Positions 1 through 7,142 of a stretch of DNA of 33,215 bases are shown here, one piece after another. Origin of the DNA: an uncultured Bacteroidales bacterium (GTDB lineage: Bacteria > Bacteroidota > Bacteroidia > Bacteroidales > P3); the NCBI GenBank assembly GCA_900317125.1, contig ONFR01000024.1, forward strand, positions 1 to 33,215, read 5' to 3'. The stretch's first letter is position 1, and each line of letters begins with the position of its first letter. A program made the position numbers and the translations under genes. The notes beneath the pieces are model-generated. The model was not told the DNA's origin, ran no database searches, and saw only the letters and a list, made by a program, of their open reading frames with translations.

Positions 1-297
1 CCCTGATGGGGAGAGCTTGGCAATCACGACGGCACTCTTGAGTGGCGTTGTAATGACATCCATGGGCAAAAGGCTTTCTCCGCACAACTGGGCCTGCGGA
101 GAGAACTCACCAAGGATGTAGAGATTCCCTGCCGAGTCGACGCAAGAACCCACCAAATGGTTTGTCGTCACTCCGGAGGTAACCTCAGCTCCCGTGTAGG
201 TCTTCACCCAGTCGAAATGCTGGGAGAAGGCGTGGAGGGAGGCGGCGAGGAGGATTGAGAGGAGGAGGAGATGTTTAAAAGGGTTTTTCTGTTTCAT
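1..297 (-). CDS. Secreted SBBP-like repeat protein, N-terminal part only
   Basis: This frame is open from the ATG at 297 down to the window edge (99 codons, no stop), so only the N-terminus is seen. It begins with a clear signal peptide: Lys-rich start, a Leu-rich core (HLLLLSILLAASLHA), then a likely cleavage near AFSQ. The mature part contains a stretch reading roughly D-S-A-G-N-L-Y-I-L-G-E-F followed about 30 residues later by VIAKLSPSG. This resembles the SBBP beta-propeller-like repeat found in large exported Bacteroidota proteins that often end in a type IX secretion domain. The C-terminus lies outside the window, so secretion route and length are unknown. Exported nature is well supported; the repeat assignment is tentative. 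Confidence 0.7.
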   Translation of the reverse strand, partial: MKQKNPFKHLLLLSILLAASLHAFSQHFDWVKTYTGAEVTSGVTTNHLVGSCVDSAGNLYILGEFSPQAQLCGESLLPMDVITTPLKSAVVIAKLSPSG

Positions 298-346
298 GGT
301 ACTGTTTTTTGAGGGTTAGTTGATTCTATAAAATTGATGGATGGGG

Positions 347-1711
347 TCAAAAGATATAATCGGAATTGTCTACCTGTGGGGCATCTACCGCCATGAACAT
401 CACAAGATAGACGGGCATGTAGGTTATCTTGCCGTCTTGGCGAATCTCACGTTCGTTGGAGATGACAGTGGCTGCCTGAATGTTGTAATCGGGATTCTTC
501 AGAAGGTTATTGAGGGCGCTGTGTACGGTATAGTCCTTGCCCGACTTGACTTCTATCGGATGGGCACTCATGGCCGTGTAGTCGTCAACCAAATAGTCTA
601 CCTCGCCCTGCTTGCGGTTGTCGTAGTAAAAGAGTTTGTGCCCATGTGCACGAAGTTCTTGGGCAACCACACTTTCATAAACGCTGCCAAGATTGATGCT
701 GCGCACATCGTCAAGTATAGGGCGTATGTTGTTGTGATAAAGCATACCGGAAAGCATTCCCACGTCGTTCAGATAGAGTTTGAGCAGATTCTTCTGAAGC
801 GACTCGCTCAACGGGAAATGCGGGTTGGATATGGCATGAACGGCCAACGAGATACCCGAAGAAACAAGATACTCAAATTCCTCCTGATACTGGGCAAAAC
901 GGTCACCCTCCTTACCGCGTATTTCCTGAGCCACGATGCGTTTTTTCTTGTTTTCCATCTGCGAGGGTACCATCTCGTAGATACGTCGAATGAGCAGTTT
1001 CTTGCTGTGTTCCTTCTCGTATTTGGAAGCATCGTCGGCATACATGCTGCGGATGTTGTCCTGCACATCTCGCACCCGGACGATATTGTGCGTGTCGAGG
1101 TAGACATTGACGGCATCGGGCATTCCGCCCACCAACAGGTAACGGCGGAACAGGTCTAACACACGGTTGTGGTGTTCCTCCGTCAGACTCTGGCGGTTTT
1201 CGTAGGAGTGGCGCAGCATGGCAATGGCCTCTGTGCCGAAACCGTTAGCTATGAGGAATTCCTCGAAGTCAAGTTGGAACATTTCCTTGCGGATGATGCT
1301 GCCAACGGGGATGGATGTGGTGTCTTGCAGTGTAATGCCCAGGAGGCTACCACTGGCGATATAGCGGTAGCGCCCATCCTCGCGGAGGAACTTCAGCATG
1401 GTGAGGTACTGCGGATAATGCTGAATCTCATCGAGAAACACCAATGTGTCGTCACGACTCGACAACCTGTCGCCAGCAACCATGCTAAGGGTAAGGTAGA
1501 AGTCCTCTTTCTTGTGGATGTTCTTGAACAGCTGGTCGCCTTCATCGTCCTCAACAAAGTTTATCTCCACATAATTCGGATAAAGTCGAGCACCCGCCTC
1601 GCGGATGCTAAACGACTTGCCAATCTGACGGGCTCCATACAATATCAGAATCTTGTCAGTATCAGACTTTAGATAGTCTTCAATATAGGATGTAATTTTC
1701 CTGTACAGCAT
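347..1711 (-). CDS. AAA ATPase with C-terminal DUF4143 domain
   Basis: A cytoplasmic P-loop ATPase of the AAA_14/DUF4143 type, common in multiple copies in Bacteroidota. Numbered from the ATG at 1711, the Walker A motif GARQIGKS is at about residues 26-33. A Walker B motif (LVFLDEIQHYP) is near residue 90. The C-terminal third carries the DUF4143 signature, including EVKSGKDY, which recalls a PD-(D/E)XK nuclease-like core. The reading frame also extends 12 bases upstream to a GTG at 1723. I prefer the ATG because family members usually begin with M-x-Y-R-K. Function is not established for the family; some members have been discussed as DNA-related or toxin-antitoxin-like. It stands alone, with its own -7 box upstream. 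Confidence 0.85.
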   Translation of the reverse strand: MLYRKITSYIEDYLKSDTDKILILYGARQIGKSFSIREAGARLYPNYVEINFVEDDEGDQLFKNIHKKEDFYLTLSMVAGDRLSSRDDTLVFLDEIQHYPQYLTMLKFLREDGRYRYIASGSLLGITLQDTTSIPVGSIIRKEMFQLDFEEFLIANGFGTEAIAMLRHSYENRQSLTEEHHNRVLDLFRRYLLVGGMPDAVNVYLDTHNIVRVRDVQDNIRSMYADDASKYEKEHSKKLLIRRIYEMVPSQMENKKKRIVAQEIRGKEGDRFAQYQEEFEYLVSSGISLAVHAISNPHFPLSESLQKNLLKLYLNDVGMLSGMLYHNNIRPILDDVRSINLGSVYESVVAQELRAHGHKLFYYDNRKQGEVDYLVDDYTAMSAHPIEVKSGKDYTVHSALNNLLKNPDYNIQAATVISNEREIRQDGKITYMPVYLVMFMAVDAPQVDNSDYIF

Positions 1712-1778
1712 GGTATATTCCACTTTTCGATAGTTTTCAGTGGTTAAAAACTACACTTTTCAATGTGTTTTGACTGTG

Positions 1779-1786
1779 CAAAATTA
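1779..1786 (-). promoter_or_regulatory. -7 box of the DUF4143 ATPase promoter
   Basis: Read on the minus strand the site is TAATTTTG, matching the Bacteroidota -7 consensus TAnnTTTG, about 60 bases before the ATPase start. No good -33 TTG is seen at the usual spacing. The leader contains three copies of an AAAAGTG word (plus-strand CACTTTT near 1722, 1754 and 1787), which might be a binding repeat. Confidence 0.5.
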
Positions 1787-1951
1787 CACTTTTTTTCTGA
1801 TATGGCCGTTTTTTTGTGATTTGGGTGTGCCAATTTTTACGAATGCATTCTGTACCTGACTTTCCCTAGAATTGGTTGACAGATTTGGGTTAAACGCTTC
1901 TAAGATTACGTGCTTTCGGCACGTATATCGGTCACTAATATTTAGATATAT

Positions 1952-2515
1952 TCAGTCGGCGAAGAAAGCGCCTTTGATGGCAAAAACGAGCAGGAAGAGG
2001 ACTCCGATAAGCTGCCAGCGACGGGCGCGGATGTTCTTGCCGGTACGGCCAAGCATAATGCCCAGATAGCAAAGCAGAAACATGACCACAAGCAAAGGGA
2101 TGGCAACCCGCCAGACATCGGTCTGGAAAGAGACGAGAAAGCCAAGTCCTAGACCTACGAAAAAGGTGTTGGTGCCTGTGGCTATCCCCAACAGGAGGAC
2201 GGTGAGCCAACGCGAGATGTCGTAGGCGGGGAGCTCTTTCTCCTTTTTGCGGAAGGCGGGGAAGAACATCCGCAGTGCCACCACGACAAGCAGACCAAGA
2301 TAGATGAGACTGTCGTATTCGGGAAGTTCGAAACGCAATAGATTGCCGATATAAATTCCTGCAAGTATGAGCAGTACGTGTACTATGGCCACAAGAAACG
2401 ACACTCCTAGGCCTCGGGTTAGGCGGATGGGGGTTTTCGATGCACAGGCACGCAGGGTGACCATCACGGGGACGGAGAGTGCAAAGGAGAGGATGATATA
2501 CTCTAAGACAGACAT
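1952..2515 (-). CDS. MntP-like (DUF204) membrane protein lacking the conserved Asp residues
   Basis: A 187-residue inner-membrane protein with about six predicted transmembrane segments. Its length and topology match the MntP manganese-efflux family (188 residues in E. coli). Two conserved MntP blocks are recognisable: LSFALSVPVMVT near residues 9-20 and IATGTNTFFVGLGLGFL near 111-127. From memory of E. coli MntP, these blocks read AFGMSMDAFAAS and IATSLDAMAVGVGLAFL. The membrane Asp residues (D16 and D118 in E. coli) are therefore replaced here by Pro16 and Asn116. The fold looks conserved, but Mn2+ transport as in MntP is doubtful. The gene starts 4 bases after the rsmA stop, so it is probably co-transcribed with rsmA and the TPR lipoprotein gene. 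Confidence 0.7.
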   Translation of the reverse strand: MSVLEYIILSFALSVPVMVTLRACASKTPIRLTRGLGVSFLVAIVHVLLILAGIYIGNLLRFELPEYDSLIYLGLLVVVALRMFFPAFRKKEKELPAYDISRWLTVLLLGIATGTNTFFVGLGLGFLVSFQTDVWRVAIPLLVVMFLLCYLGIMLGRTGKNIRARRWQLIGVLFLLVFAIKGAFFAD

Positions 2516-2519
2516 GATG

Positions 2520-3275
2520 TTATGACAATGATTTCGTGATTATTATGAAGTCGTTGACGGAGAGCTGCTCGGCACGGAGGGAGAGGAACTGCTCGGGCAC
2601 ACGGTCGAGGGGCAGGTCGAGCTGTCGCAGGGCGTTGCGGAGGGTTTTGCGCCGTTGGTTGAAGCCTATCTTGACCACCTTGATAAACAGGTTTTCGTCA
2701 CATTCCAAGGATGTTACAGCGTTGCGGCGAAGACGGATGACGGCCGATTTGACCTTGGGGGGAGGGTTGAAGACATGCTCGTGGACGGTGAAGAGGTATT
2801 CAATATCGTAAAAGGCTGAAAGCAAGACACTGAGGATGCCGTAGGTCTTGCTGCCGGGTTTGGCGGCGACACGTTCGGCAACCTCTTTCTGGAACATGCC
2901 GACGAGTTCTGGGACGCGGTTGCGGTTGTCGAATACCTTGAAGAGGATCTGCGACGAGATATTATAGGGGAAGTTGCCAATGACGGCGAAGGGCTCGGAG
3001 AAGAGGGAGGAGAGATCGAGCGCGAGGAAATCCCCTTCGATGACATGCAGCGAGGGGTAGTGATCGTGGAGATAGGCAACAGACTCGCGGTCGATTTCGA
3101 TGGCATGGAAATCAATGCCCTCCTTGTTATAAAGATATTTGGTGAGGACACCCATGCCGGGACCTATCTCGAGGACATGGGGAGTGAGCCCGGTAAGGCT
3201 GTCGGCTATCTGGCGGGCGATATTCTCGTCTTTGAGGAAATGCTGACCGAGGAATTTCTTTGCTCGTACTTCCAT
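2520..3275 (-). CDS. rsmA: 16S rRNA dimethyladenosine transferase RsmA (KsgA)
   Basis: RsmA uses S-adenosylmethionine to dimethylate two adjacent adenosines near the 3' end of 16S rRNA during 30S assembly. The 251-residue protein starts MEVRAKKFLGQHFL, the family's usual N-terminus. The SAM-binding motif EIGPGMG is at residues 36-42. The catalytic motif IV reads NFPY at 101-104, where many members have NLPY; Phe is a conservative change seen in the phylum. The C-terminal RNA-binding domain (FNQRRKTLRNAL) is present. Length is slightly below the E. coli protein (273) but nothing appears missing. It lies 9 bases after the TPR lipoprotein gene and 4 bases before the MntP-like gene, indicating one operon. 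Confidence 0.97.
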   Translation of the reverse strand: MEVRAKKFLGQHFLKDENIARQIADSLTGLTPHVLEIGPGMGVLTKYLYNKEGIDFHAIEIDRESVAYLHDHYPSLHVIEGDFLALDLSSLFSEPFAVIGNFPYNISSQILFKVFDNRNRVPELVGMFQKEVAERVAAKPGSKTYGILSVLLSAFYDIEYLFTVHEHVFNPPPKVKSAVIRLRRNAVTSLECDENLFIKVVKIGFNQRRKTLRNALRQLDLPLDRVPEQFLSLRAEQLSVNDFIIITKSLS

Positions 3276-3284
3276 AACAAGGGG

Positions 3285-5138
3285 CTATAACGGTTCGTTT
3301 TCGTTGGATTCAGGCTGAGGGAGCGCACGGTAACGCCGGCGTGCCTGGTCGACATAAAGACTGGCGGGATGGTCGAGGATGACCTTCTCGTAGCAACTGC
3401 GTGCTCGGGCGGGGTTGTTCAGATGCTCCTCGTTAAGTTGCGCGAGAAGCATAAGGGCATCGTCGGCTAGCAAGTCGTCGGGATAGAAATCAACAAGCTG
3501 CTGGAGAAGGGTGTCGGCCTCGGCATAACGCTGCTGCTGGATGCGGATGCGGGCTTTTTGATACAACACCTCATCGAACAGCGGATGGGAGAGCGCACTG
3601 CTCGAGATATTGTCGAAAGCGGCCCAGGCGGAATCGAGGAGGTTGCGGTAGAGCAGGAGGTCGGCTTCGGCATAGCGCGAAAGCATCCCGAAAGTGCTGT
3701 CGTCCTCCATGTTGTCGCTGATAAGGAGCGACAGCTCCATCGCATCGTTGGCGATCAACTTAGAGGTGGAGGCGCGGAGGACATCCAGCTGCGACTTAGC
3801 CCACAGGAAGTCGCCGTTGTAATAGGAGAGCTTGGCATTCTTGAATTTAGCCTGAGCACCCAGCACGTCGTTCTTGTTGGCCTTCTCGACCTGCATATAA
3901 AGGAGGGAAGCATCCCACACCTCGCCAGCAAAGAGCAGGAGGTCGCCAAGGGCGAGCTTGGTTTCATCGCGTTCCTTGGGTGGGAGCTTGGGGAGGTCGA
4001 GGATGTCGTAGAGGATGTCGGCTGCCGCCTGGACACTGTCGGCATAATAGGCCAGCAGGTCGGCATAATTGCGCATCAGCGGCACCGTCTGATAGTTCTT
4101 GCCCAGCTCGTCGAACGCCGCGCGGTAGTTGTCGAGCAGCTGCATCAGACGCTTGTTCTCGATGGGGAAAAGGCGGTTTATTCGCGCGAAAGCCACGTCG
4201 AGCTCCCCTACCCTTGCGGCGAAATAATTCGGGCTCTGAGGGCCTTTTTTCACCACGGCGGCATAGCACTGCTGGGACACATCATAGTCAGCATTGGAGC
4301 GGGCAATGGAAGCCACCCGCATCAGGGGCTCACCATCCAAGTCGGGGAAACGGGCGTCGATGGCTTTGGCTTGCACCATTGCAAACTGGAAGTCCTTTTG
4401 CTGCAAGGAGAACCAGAGCATCATCTCGATGTACTGCTTGTTGTCGGGATGCTGCTGTACACGCTGGATGAGGGTGTTGCGAAGGCCGTCGACAAGTTTC
4501 GGGTTGGAGGTCTCATTGAGCACACGCTGAAGGTTGATCTGGATGGAACCCATCATGTTGGGAGACTTGTCGAGAAGGTCGAAGTACTCCTGCATCATGG
4601 CTTCGTAATTGCCTGTGCGCTCGTAGAGTGTGGCCAACTCGCTGACGTAGACGAAGTCGTTCTTCATCTTGCTGCGGGCAGTGAGGTAGACACGGATGGC
4701 ATATTCGGGGTGACCGGCGGTCTCGAAAGCTTGCGCCAGCTCGGCAATCTGCTTGGTATCATAGCTTACCATCTCCACAACAGCGTCGTAGGTCTTTGTA
4801 GACTTACGCTTTTCTCCGCGCAACTCATACGAACGACCCAGGTCGACATGAAGATACAAGTCCTTGGGATACATCTTGATGCGCTTCTCCACCAGACGTT
4901 CGGCACTTTTAAAACTGCCCAACTCCAAATAGGAACGGAAGAGCATCTGATAATAGAATTTGTTGGGAGCGCGGTTATAGAGAGTTTCGTAGCATTCTGC
5001 AGCCTGTTCAAACTGCCCGCTGGAATAGTAGTGTGCGGCCAATTGTTCCTGCGTCTGCTGTGAATGGCACGATGGGATGAGACACAGGAGGAAGGCAAGC
5101 GACACCAACCACCGCTTATGGGACAGGAACCTTGTCAT
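3285..5138 (-). CDS. TPR-repeat lipoprotein
   Basis: A 617-residue exported protein made almost entirely of tetratricopeptide repeats. The N-terminus MTRFLSHKRWLVSLAFLLCLIPSC is a lipoprotein signal with a lipobox-like IPSC ending at Cys24, followed by a Gln/Ser-rich linker. TPR-type units are visible from about residue 32 (YYSSGQFEQAAECYETLYNRAP) and again near the C-terminus (QQRYAEADTLLQQLVDFYPDD and the following unit). They probably form an extended superhelix for protein binding at the envelope. Similar tetratricopeptide lipoproteins are common upstream of rsmA-type genes in this phylum, but I know no assigned function. The start codon lies only about 14 bases beyond the tRNA-Lys terminator, with no promoter recognisable between. 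Confidence 0.88.
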   Translation of the reverse strand: MTRFLSHKRWLVSLAFLLCLIPSCHSQQTQEQLAAHYYSSGQFEQAAECYETLYNRAPNKFYYQMLFRSYLELGSFKSAERLVEKRIKMYPKDLYLHVDLGRSYELRGEKRKSTKTYDAVVEMVSYDTKQIAELAQAFETAGHPEYAIRVYLTARSKMKNDFVYVSELATLYERTGNYEAMMQEYFDLLDKSPNMMGSIQINLQRVLNETSNPKLVDGLRNTLIQRVQQHPDNKQYIEMMLWFSLQQKDFQFAMVQAKAIDARFPDLDGEPLMRVASIARSNADYDVSQQCYAAVVKKGPQSPNYFAARVGELDVAFARINRLFPIENKRLMQLLDNYRAAFDELGKNYQTVPLMRNYADLLAYYADSVQAAADILYDILDLPKLPPKERDETKLALGDLLLFAGEVWDASLLYMQVEKANKNDVLGAQAKFKNAKLSYYNGDFLWAKSQLDVLRASTSKLIANDAMELSLLISDNMEDDSTFGMLSRYAEADLLLYRNLLDSAWAAFDNISSSALSHPLFDEVLYQKARIRIQQQRYAEADTLLQQLVDFYPDDLLADDALMLLAQLNEEHLNNPARARSCYEKVILDHPASLYVDQARRRYRALPQPESNENEPL

Positions 5139-5154
5139 GGTGCATCTATCTTAT

Positions 5155-5184
5155 AAAAAGCACCGGAAAGGGGATTCCCGGTGC
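5155..5184 (-). terminator. Rho-independent terminator of the tRNA-Lys pair
   Basis: On the minus strand GCACCGG pairs with CCGGTGC (7 bp, 11-base loop), directly followed by TTTTTAT. It lies 8 bases after the second-transcribed tRNA and about 16 bases before the TPR lipoprotein start. Confidence 0.85.
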
Positions 5185-5192
5185 AGCATTCG

Positions 5193-5265
5193 TGACTAAG
5201 CTGGGATTCGAACCCAGGACCCCATCCTTAAAAGGGATGTGCTCTACCTGCTGAGCTACTTAGTC
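5193..5265 (-). tRNA. tRNA-Lys(UUU), second transcribed copy
   Basis: A 73-nt cloverleaf on the minus strand. The 7-bp acceptor stem is GACTAAG with CTTAGTC, the discriminator base is A, and the T-arm contains GGTTCGAATCC. The anticodon loop CTTTTAA has anticodon UUU at 5230-5232 (plus-strand AAA). CCA is not encoded. It is identical to the copy at 5278-5350, from which it is separated by 12 bases. Confidence 0.97.
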
Positions 5266-5277
5266 GGACCATATCTG

Positions 5278-5350
5278 TGACTAAGCTGGGATTCGAACCC
5301 AGGACCCCATCCTTAAAAGGGATGTGCTCTACCTGCTGAGCTACTTAGTC
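5278..5350 (-). tRNA. tRNA-Lys(UUU), first transcribed copy
   Basis: Identical in all 73 positions to its neighbour, with the anticodon UUU at 5315-5317 (plus-strand AAA). It is the promoter-proximal copy. The perfect identity suggests a recent tandem duplication or ongoing gene conversion. Confidence 0.97.
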
Positions 5351-5368
5351 ATCTCAAATTTGAGTTTG

Positions 5369-5399
5369 CAAAAGTACAACTTTTTTCTCTTTCGGCAAA
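5369..5399 (-). promoter_or_regulatory. Strong Bacteroidota promoter for the tRNA-Lys pair
   Basis: Minus strand: -33 element TTTG (5396-5399), 19-base spacer, -7 element TACTTTTG (5369-5376). Both match the phylum consensus TTTG-N19-TAnnTTTG. Transcription would begin about 10-15 bases before the first tRNA. Confidence 0.85.
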
Positions 5400-5489
5400 A
5401 AGTTTTTATTTCATCACTCTTCTTTTACAAACTAATCTGCTGTTATACAATAAAATAATTGATGCAATATTTTTTTTAAGAATAAAATA

Positions 5490-5521
5490 TTTGGCCAATC
5501 AATAAATAATTCGTACCTTTG
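5490..5521 (+). promoter_or_regulatory. Promoter of the small acidic protein / WbqC pair
   Basis: -33 TTTG at 5490-5493, 20-base spacer, -7 TACCTTTG at 5514-5521, 23 bases before the ATG at 5545. This is diverged from the tRNA promoter; the AT-rich stretch between them holds no gene. Confidence 0.8.
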
Positions 5522-5544
5522 TTTTTTCAAAAATCACAAAAAAC

Positions 5545-5955
5545 ATGAATCCCGACATACAAATAAAACACGGTTTCGGAGACGTTGTCTTCGAGATGCC
5601 CATAGAAGAAGTAGTGGCGATACTCGGCGAGGCAGACGAATGCGAAACCATCGACAACGCAGCCGACGAAACCACCACCATACTACGCTATACCGACAGG
5701 ATGACCCTCTTTTTCGAGGGCGACTGCCCTACCCTATCGTGCATCGACATCAACGATGAAGAAGCTACCCTCTTCGGGAAGAAAGTATTTGACTTGGGCG
5801 AGAAAGAGATTGTACGCCTGATGGTGGACAACCAGTATTTCGAACAGGACATCGACAACGAGGTATGGGGGGAACGGCGCATCACATTCGGCGAAGGAAA
5901 CATTGATTTCTACTTCGAAGATGATGAACTGCTGTCAGTAATTATTGGCATATAA
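5545..5955 (+). CDS. Small acidic protein of unknown function
   Basis: A 136-residue, strongly acidic, soluble protein with no signal peptide or membrane segment. Many Asp/Glu clusters are spread through it (for example EMPIEEVVAILGEADE and FEDDELLSVIIGI). The pattern of short strands with acidic turns suggests a compact alpha/beta fold. I do not recognise a family. Immunity-type or SMI1-like small acidic proteins can look similar, but there is no toxin gene next to it. It has its own promoter at 5490-5521 and is followed 5 bases later by the WbqC-family gene, so the two are probably co-transcribed. Confidence 0.75.
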   Translation: MNPDIQIKHGFGDVVFEMPIEEVVAILGEADECETIDNAADETTTILRYTDRMTLFFEGDCPTLSCIDINDEEATLFGKKVFDLGEKEIVRLMVDNQYFEQDIDNEVWGERRITFGEGNIDFYFEDDELLSVIIGI

Positions 5956-5960
5956 GCACA

Positions 5961-6584
5961 ATGCCGACATATAAACCACTGATTTCCACAGCATATCTAC
6001 CTACGGTAAGATATATGTCCGTCTTGGCTAAATATGGTGCTGCCACCATAGAACAGTACGAGACTTTCCCGAAACAGACCTTCCGCAACCGCACCACAAT
6101 AGCGACAGGCAACGGTTTGATGATGCTGAATGTACCGGTGTCGCGTCCTTCGGGCAACCACACCACGACCGCCGAAATGGTGGTCAGCTACCACGAACCA
6201 TGGAACATACGCCATTGGCGGGCCATCGCGTCGGCATATAATGCAGCACCCTATTTCCTCTACTATAAGGATGAGTTGGAGGAGATCCTTATGCATCAGT
6301 ACGAACATCTGCTTCAGCTAAACGAAGCCCTACTCAATTACTTGCTGAAGAAGCTAAAGATAACGTGCCAACTGGAATATACTCAATCATTTATCAAAGA
6401 GGCAGCATCCTATATCGATTTGAGGGAAAGCTTGACCGCAAAGAAGGACGACCCATCGATTACCTACCCACCCTACAGCCAGGTGTTCGAGAGCCGCCAT
6501 GGGTTCCTGCCTAACCTGAGCGTCATCGATTTGCTGTTCAATCTCGGCCCCGAAGCCAAAAGCTACCTCCTATCCATCCAATAA
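5961..6584 (+). CDS. WbqC-family protein
   Basis: A 207-residue protein with the layout of the WbqC-like family. The start STAYLPTVRYMSVLAKY is the usual opening strand and helix. It continues with ETFPKQTFRNRTTIATGNGLMMLNVPV, then HEPWNIRHWRAIASAYNAAPYFLYY, the segment family members share (W-x-x-x-H-x-x-x-I-x-x-x-Y-x-x-A-P-Y-F). WbqC proteins occur in O-antigen/polysaccharide loci and are thought to help make or attach unusual sugars, but the reaction is not known to me. Here it is not in a polysaccharide cluster. Its gene follows the acidic-protein gene by 5 bases and ends before the long non-coding stretch. Confidence 0.85.
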   Translation: MPTYKPLISTAYLPTVRYMSVLAKYGAATIEQYETFPKQTFRNRTTIATGNGLMMLNVPVSRPSGNHTTTAEMVVSYHEPWNIRHWRAIASAYNAAPYFLYYKDELEEILMHQYEHLLQLNEALLNYLLKKLKITCQLEYTQSFIKEAASYIDLRESLTAKKDDPSITYPPYSQVFESRHGFLPNLSVIDLLFNLGPEAKSYLLSIQ

Positions 6585-6603
6585 GGGCTATCACCCCAAC
6601 GCA

Positions 6604-6620
6604 TTCAACCCAAATCGGTC
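6604..6620 (-). repeat. Dispersed 17-base intergenic repeat (one of three copies)
   Basis: On the minus strand GACCGATTTGGGTTGAA. Related copies lie at 1878-1894 (plus; GACAGATTTGGGTTAAA) and 31094-31110 (plus; GACCGATTTGGGATTAA). All three are intergenic and differ pairwise by only a few bases. Confidence 0.5.
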
Positions 6621-6736
6621 ACTATGTAGTTCCTACTCGTAATCCCCTTCGAAGAAATATTCTATCTATCAACCTGGTATGCTATTAAACCCCTCCGGGA
6701 CAGGGATATTCCCGATGCATTACACGATTCGGCAGG

Positions 6737-6807
6737 TACTCCGTAGGAGTTTTCGCTTAATAGCCAACGTCATACACCTCCCCATTGATACTCCGTAGGA
6801 GTTTTCG
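6737..6807. repeat. Two copies of a palindromic 19-mer
   Basis: TACTCCGTAGGAGTTTTCG occurs at 6737-6755 and 6789-6807, start points 52 bases apart. The core ACTCC-GTA-GGAGT is a small hairpin followed by TTTT. It resembles short REP-like intergenic palindromes; it could also be a weak terminator pair. Confidence 0.7.
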
Positions 6808-6880
6808 GTTTCCTAATGACCGAATTGTGTTTAATAGTCACGAAGAGAGTGAAGTTCAACAAACCCACACGAGTTTCTTT

Positions 6881-6944
6881 TCTCCACGTATCTCGCGTAT
6901 CACAAGTATTTATTCATACGTGTAATACGTGTGATACGTGGAGA
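6881..6944. repeat. 12-bp inverted repeat enclosing a 9-base tandem repeat
   Basis: TCTCCACGTATC (6881-6892) is the exact reverse complement of GATACGTGGAGA (6933-6944). The right part is three tandem 9-base units: CATACGTGT, AATACGTGT, GATACGTGG (6915-6941). Confidence 0.75.
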
Positions 6945-7120
6945 ATTCTTTCAGCAATTCGGGTTTAATATTCAGTATTGATTACCATGAATGCCCTTCA
7001 AAAGCATTTTTTTCGCGTAAACATCATGGAACATGACGGATAATGCAATCACTGCGCAGAACAAGCCAAAGTCACCAAAAAATAGACGTAATTGGCATGG
7101 AACATGTATGTTAACACTTC

Positions 7121-7136
7121 CGTTTCTCGTGAAACA
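7121..7136. promoter_or_regulatory. parS-like site, 14 of 16 matches
   Basis: CGTTTCTCGTGAAACA differs from the parS consensus TGTTTCACGTGAAACA at two positions. It lies just past the mnmG stop codon. It may be a weaker ParB site supporting the perfect copy at 20641. Confidence 0.4.
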
Positions 7137-7142
7137 GGGGCA

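Larger units (their letters stand above)
6585..7142. other. Non-coding stretch with several short repeats
   Basis: About 560 bases between the convergent ends of the WbqC gene and mnmG, with no credible reading frame. It holds a dispersed repeat (6604-6620), two copies of a palindromic 19-mer (6737 and 6789), a 12-bp inverted repeat enclosing a 9-base tandem repeat (6881-6944), and a parS-like site (7121-7136). I see no clear T-tailed terminator for either gene, although the 12-bp inverted repeat could end transcription. Confidence 0.7.

Noticed and set aside
1907..1925. TACGTGC/GCACGTA hairpin as a terminator for the MntP-like gene
   Set aside because: The stem is 7 bp but no T-tract follows on either strand.
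3558..5063. A 501-codon open frame on the plus strand
   Set aside because: It lies wholly opposite the TPR lipoprotein gene, which has a signal peptide, repeats and operon partners; the plus frame has no recognisable domain.
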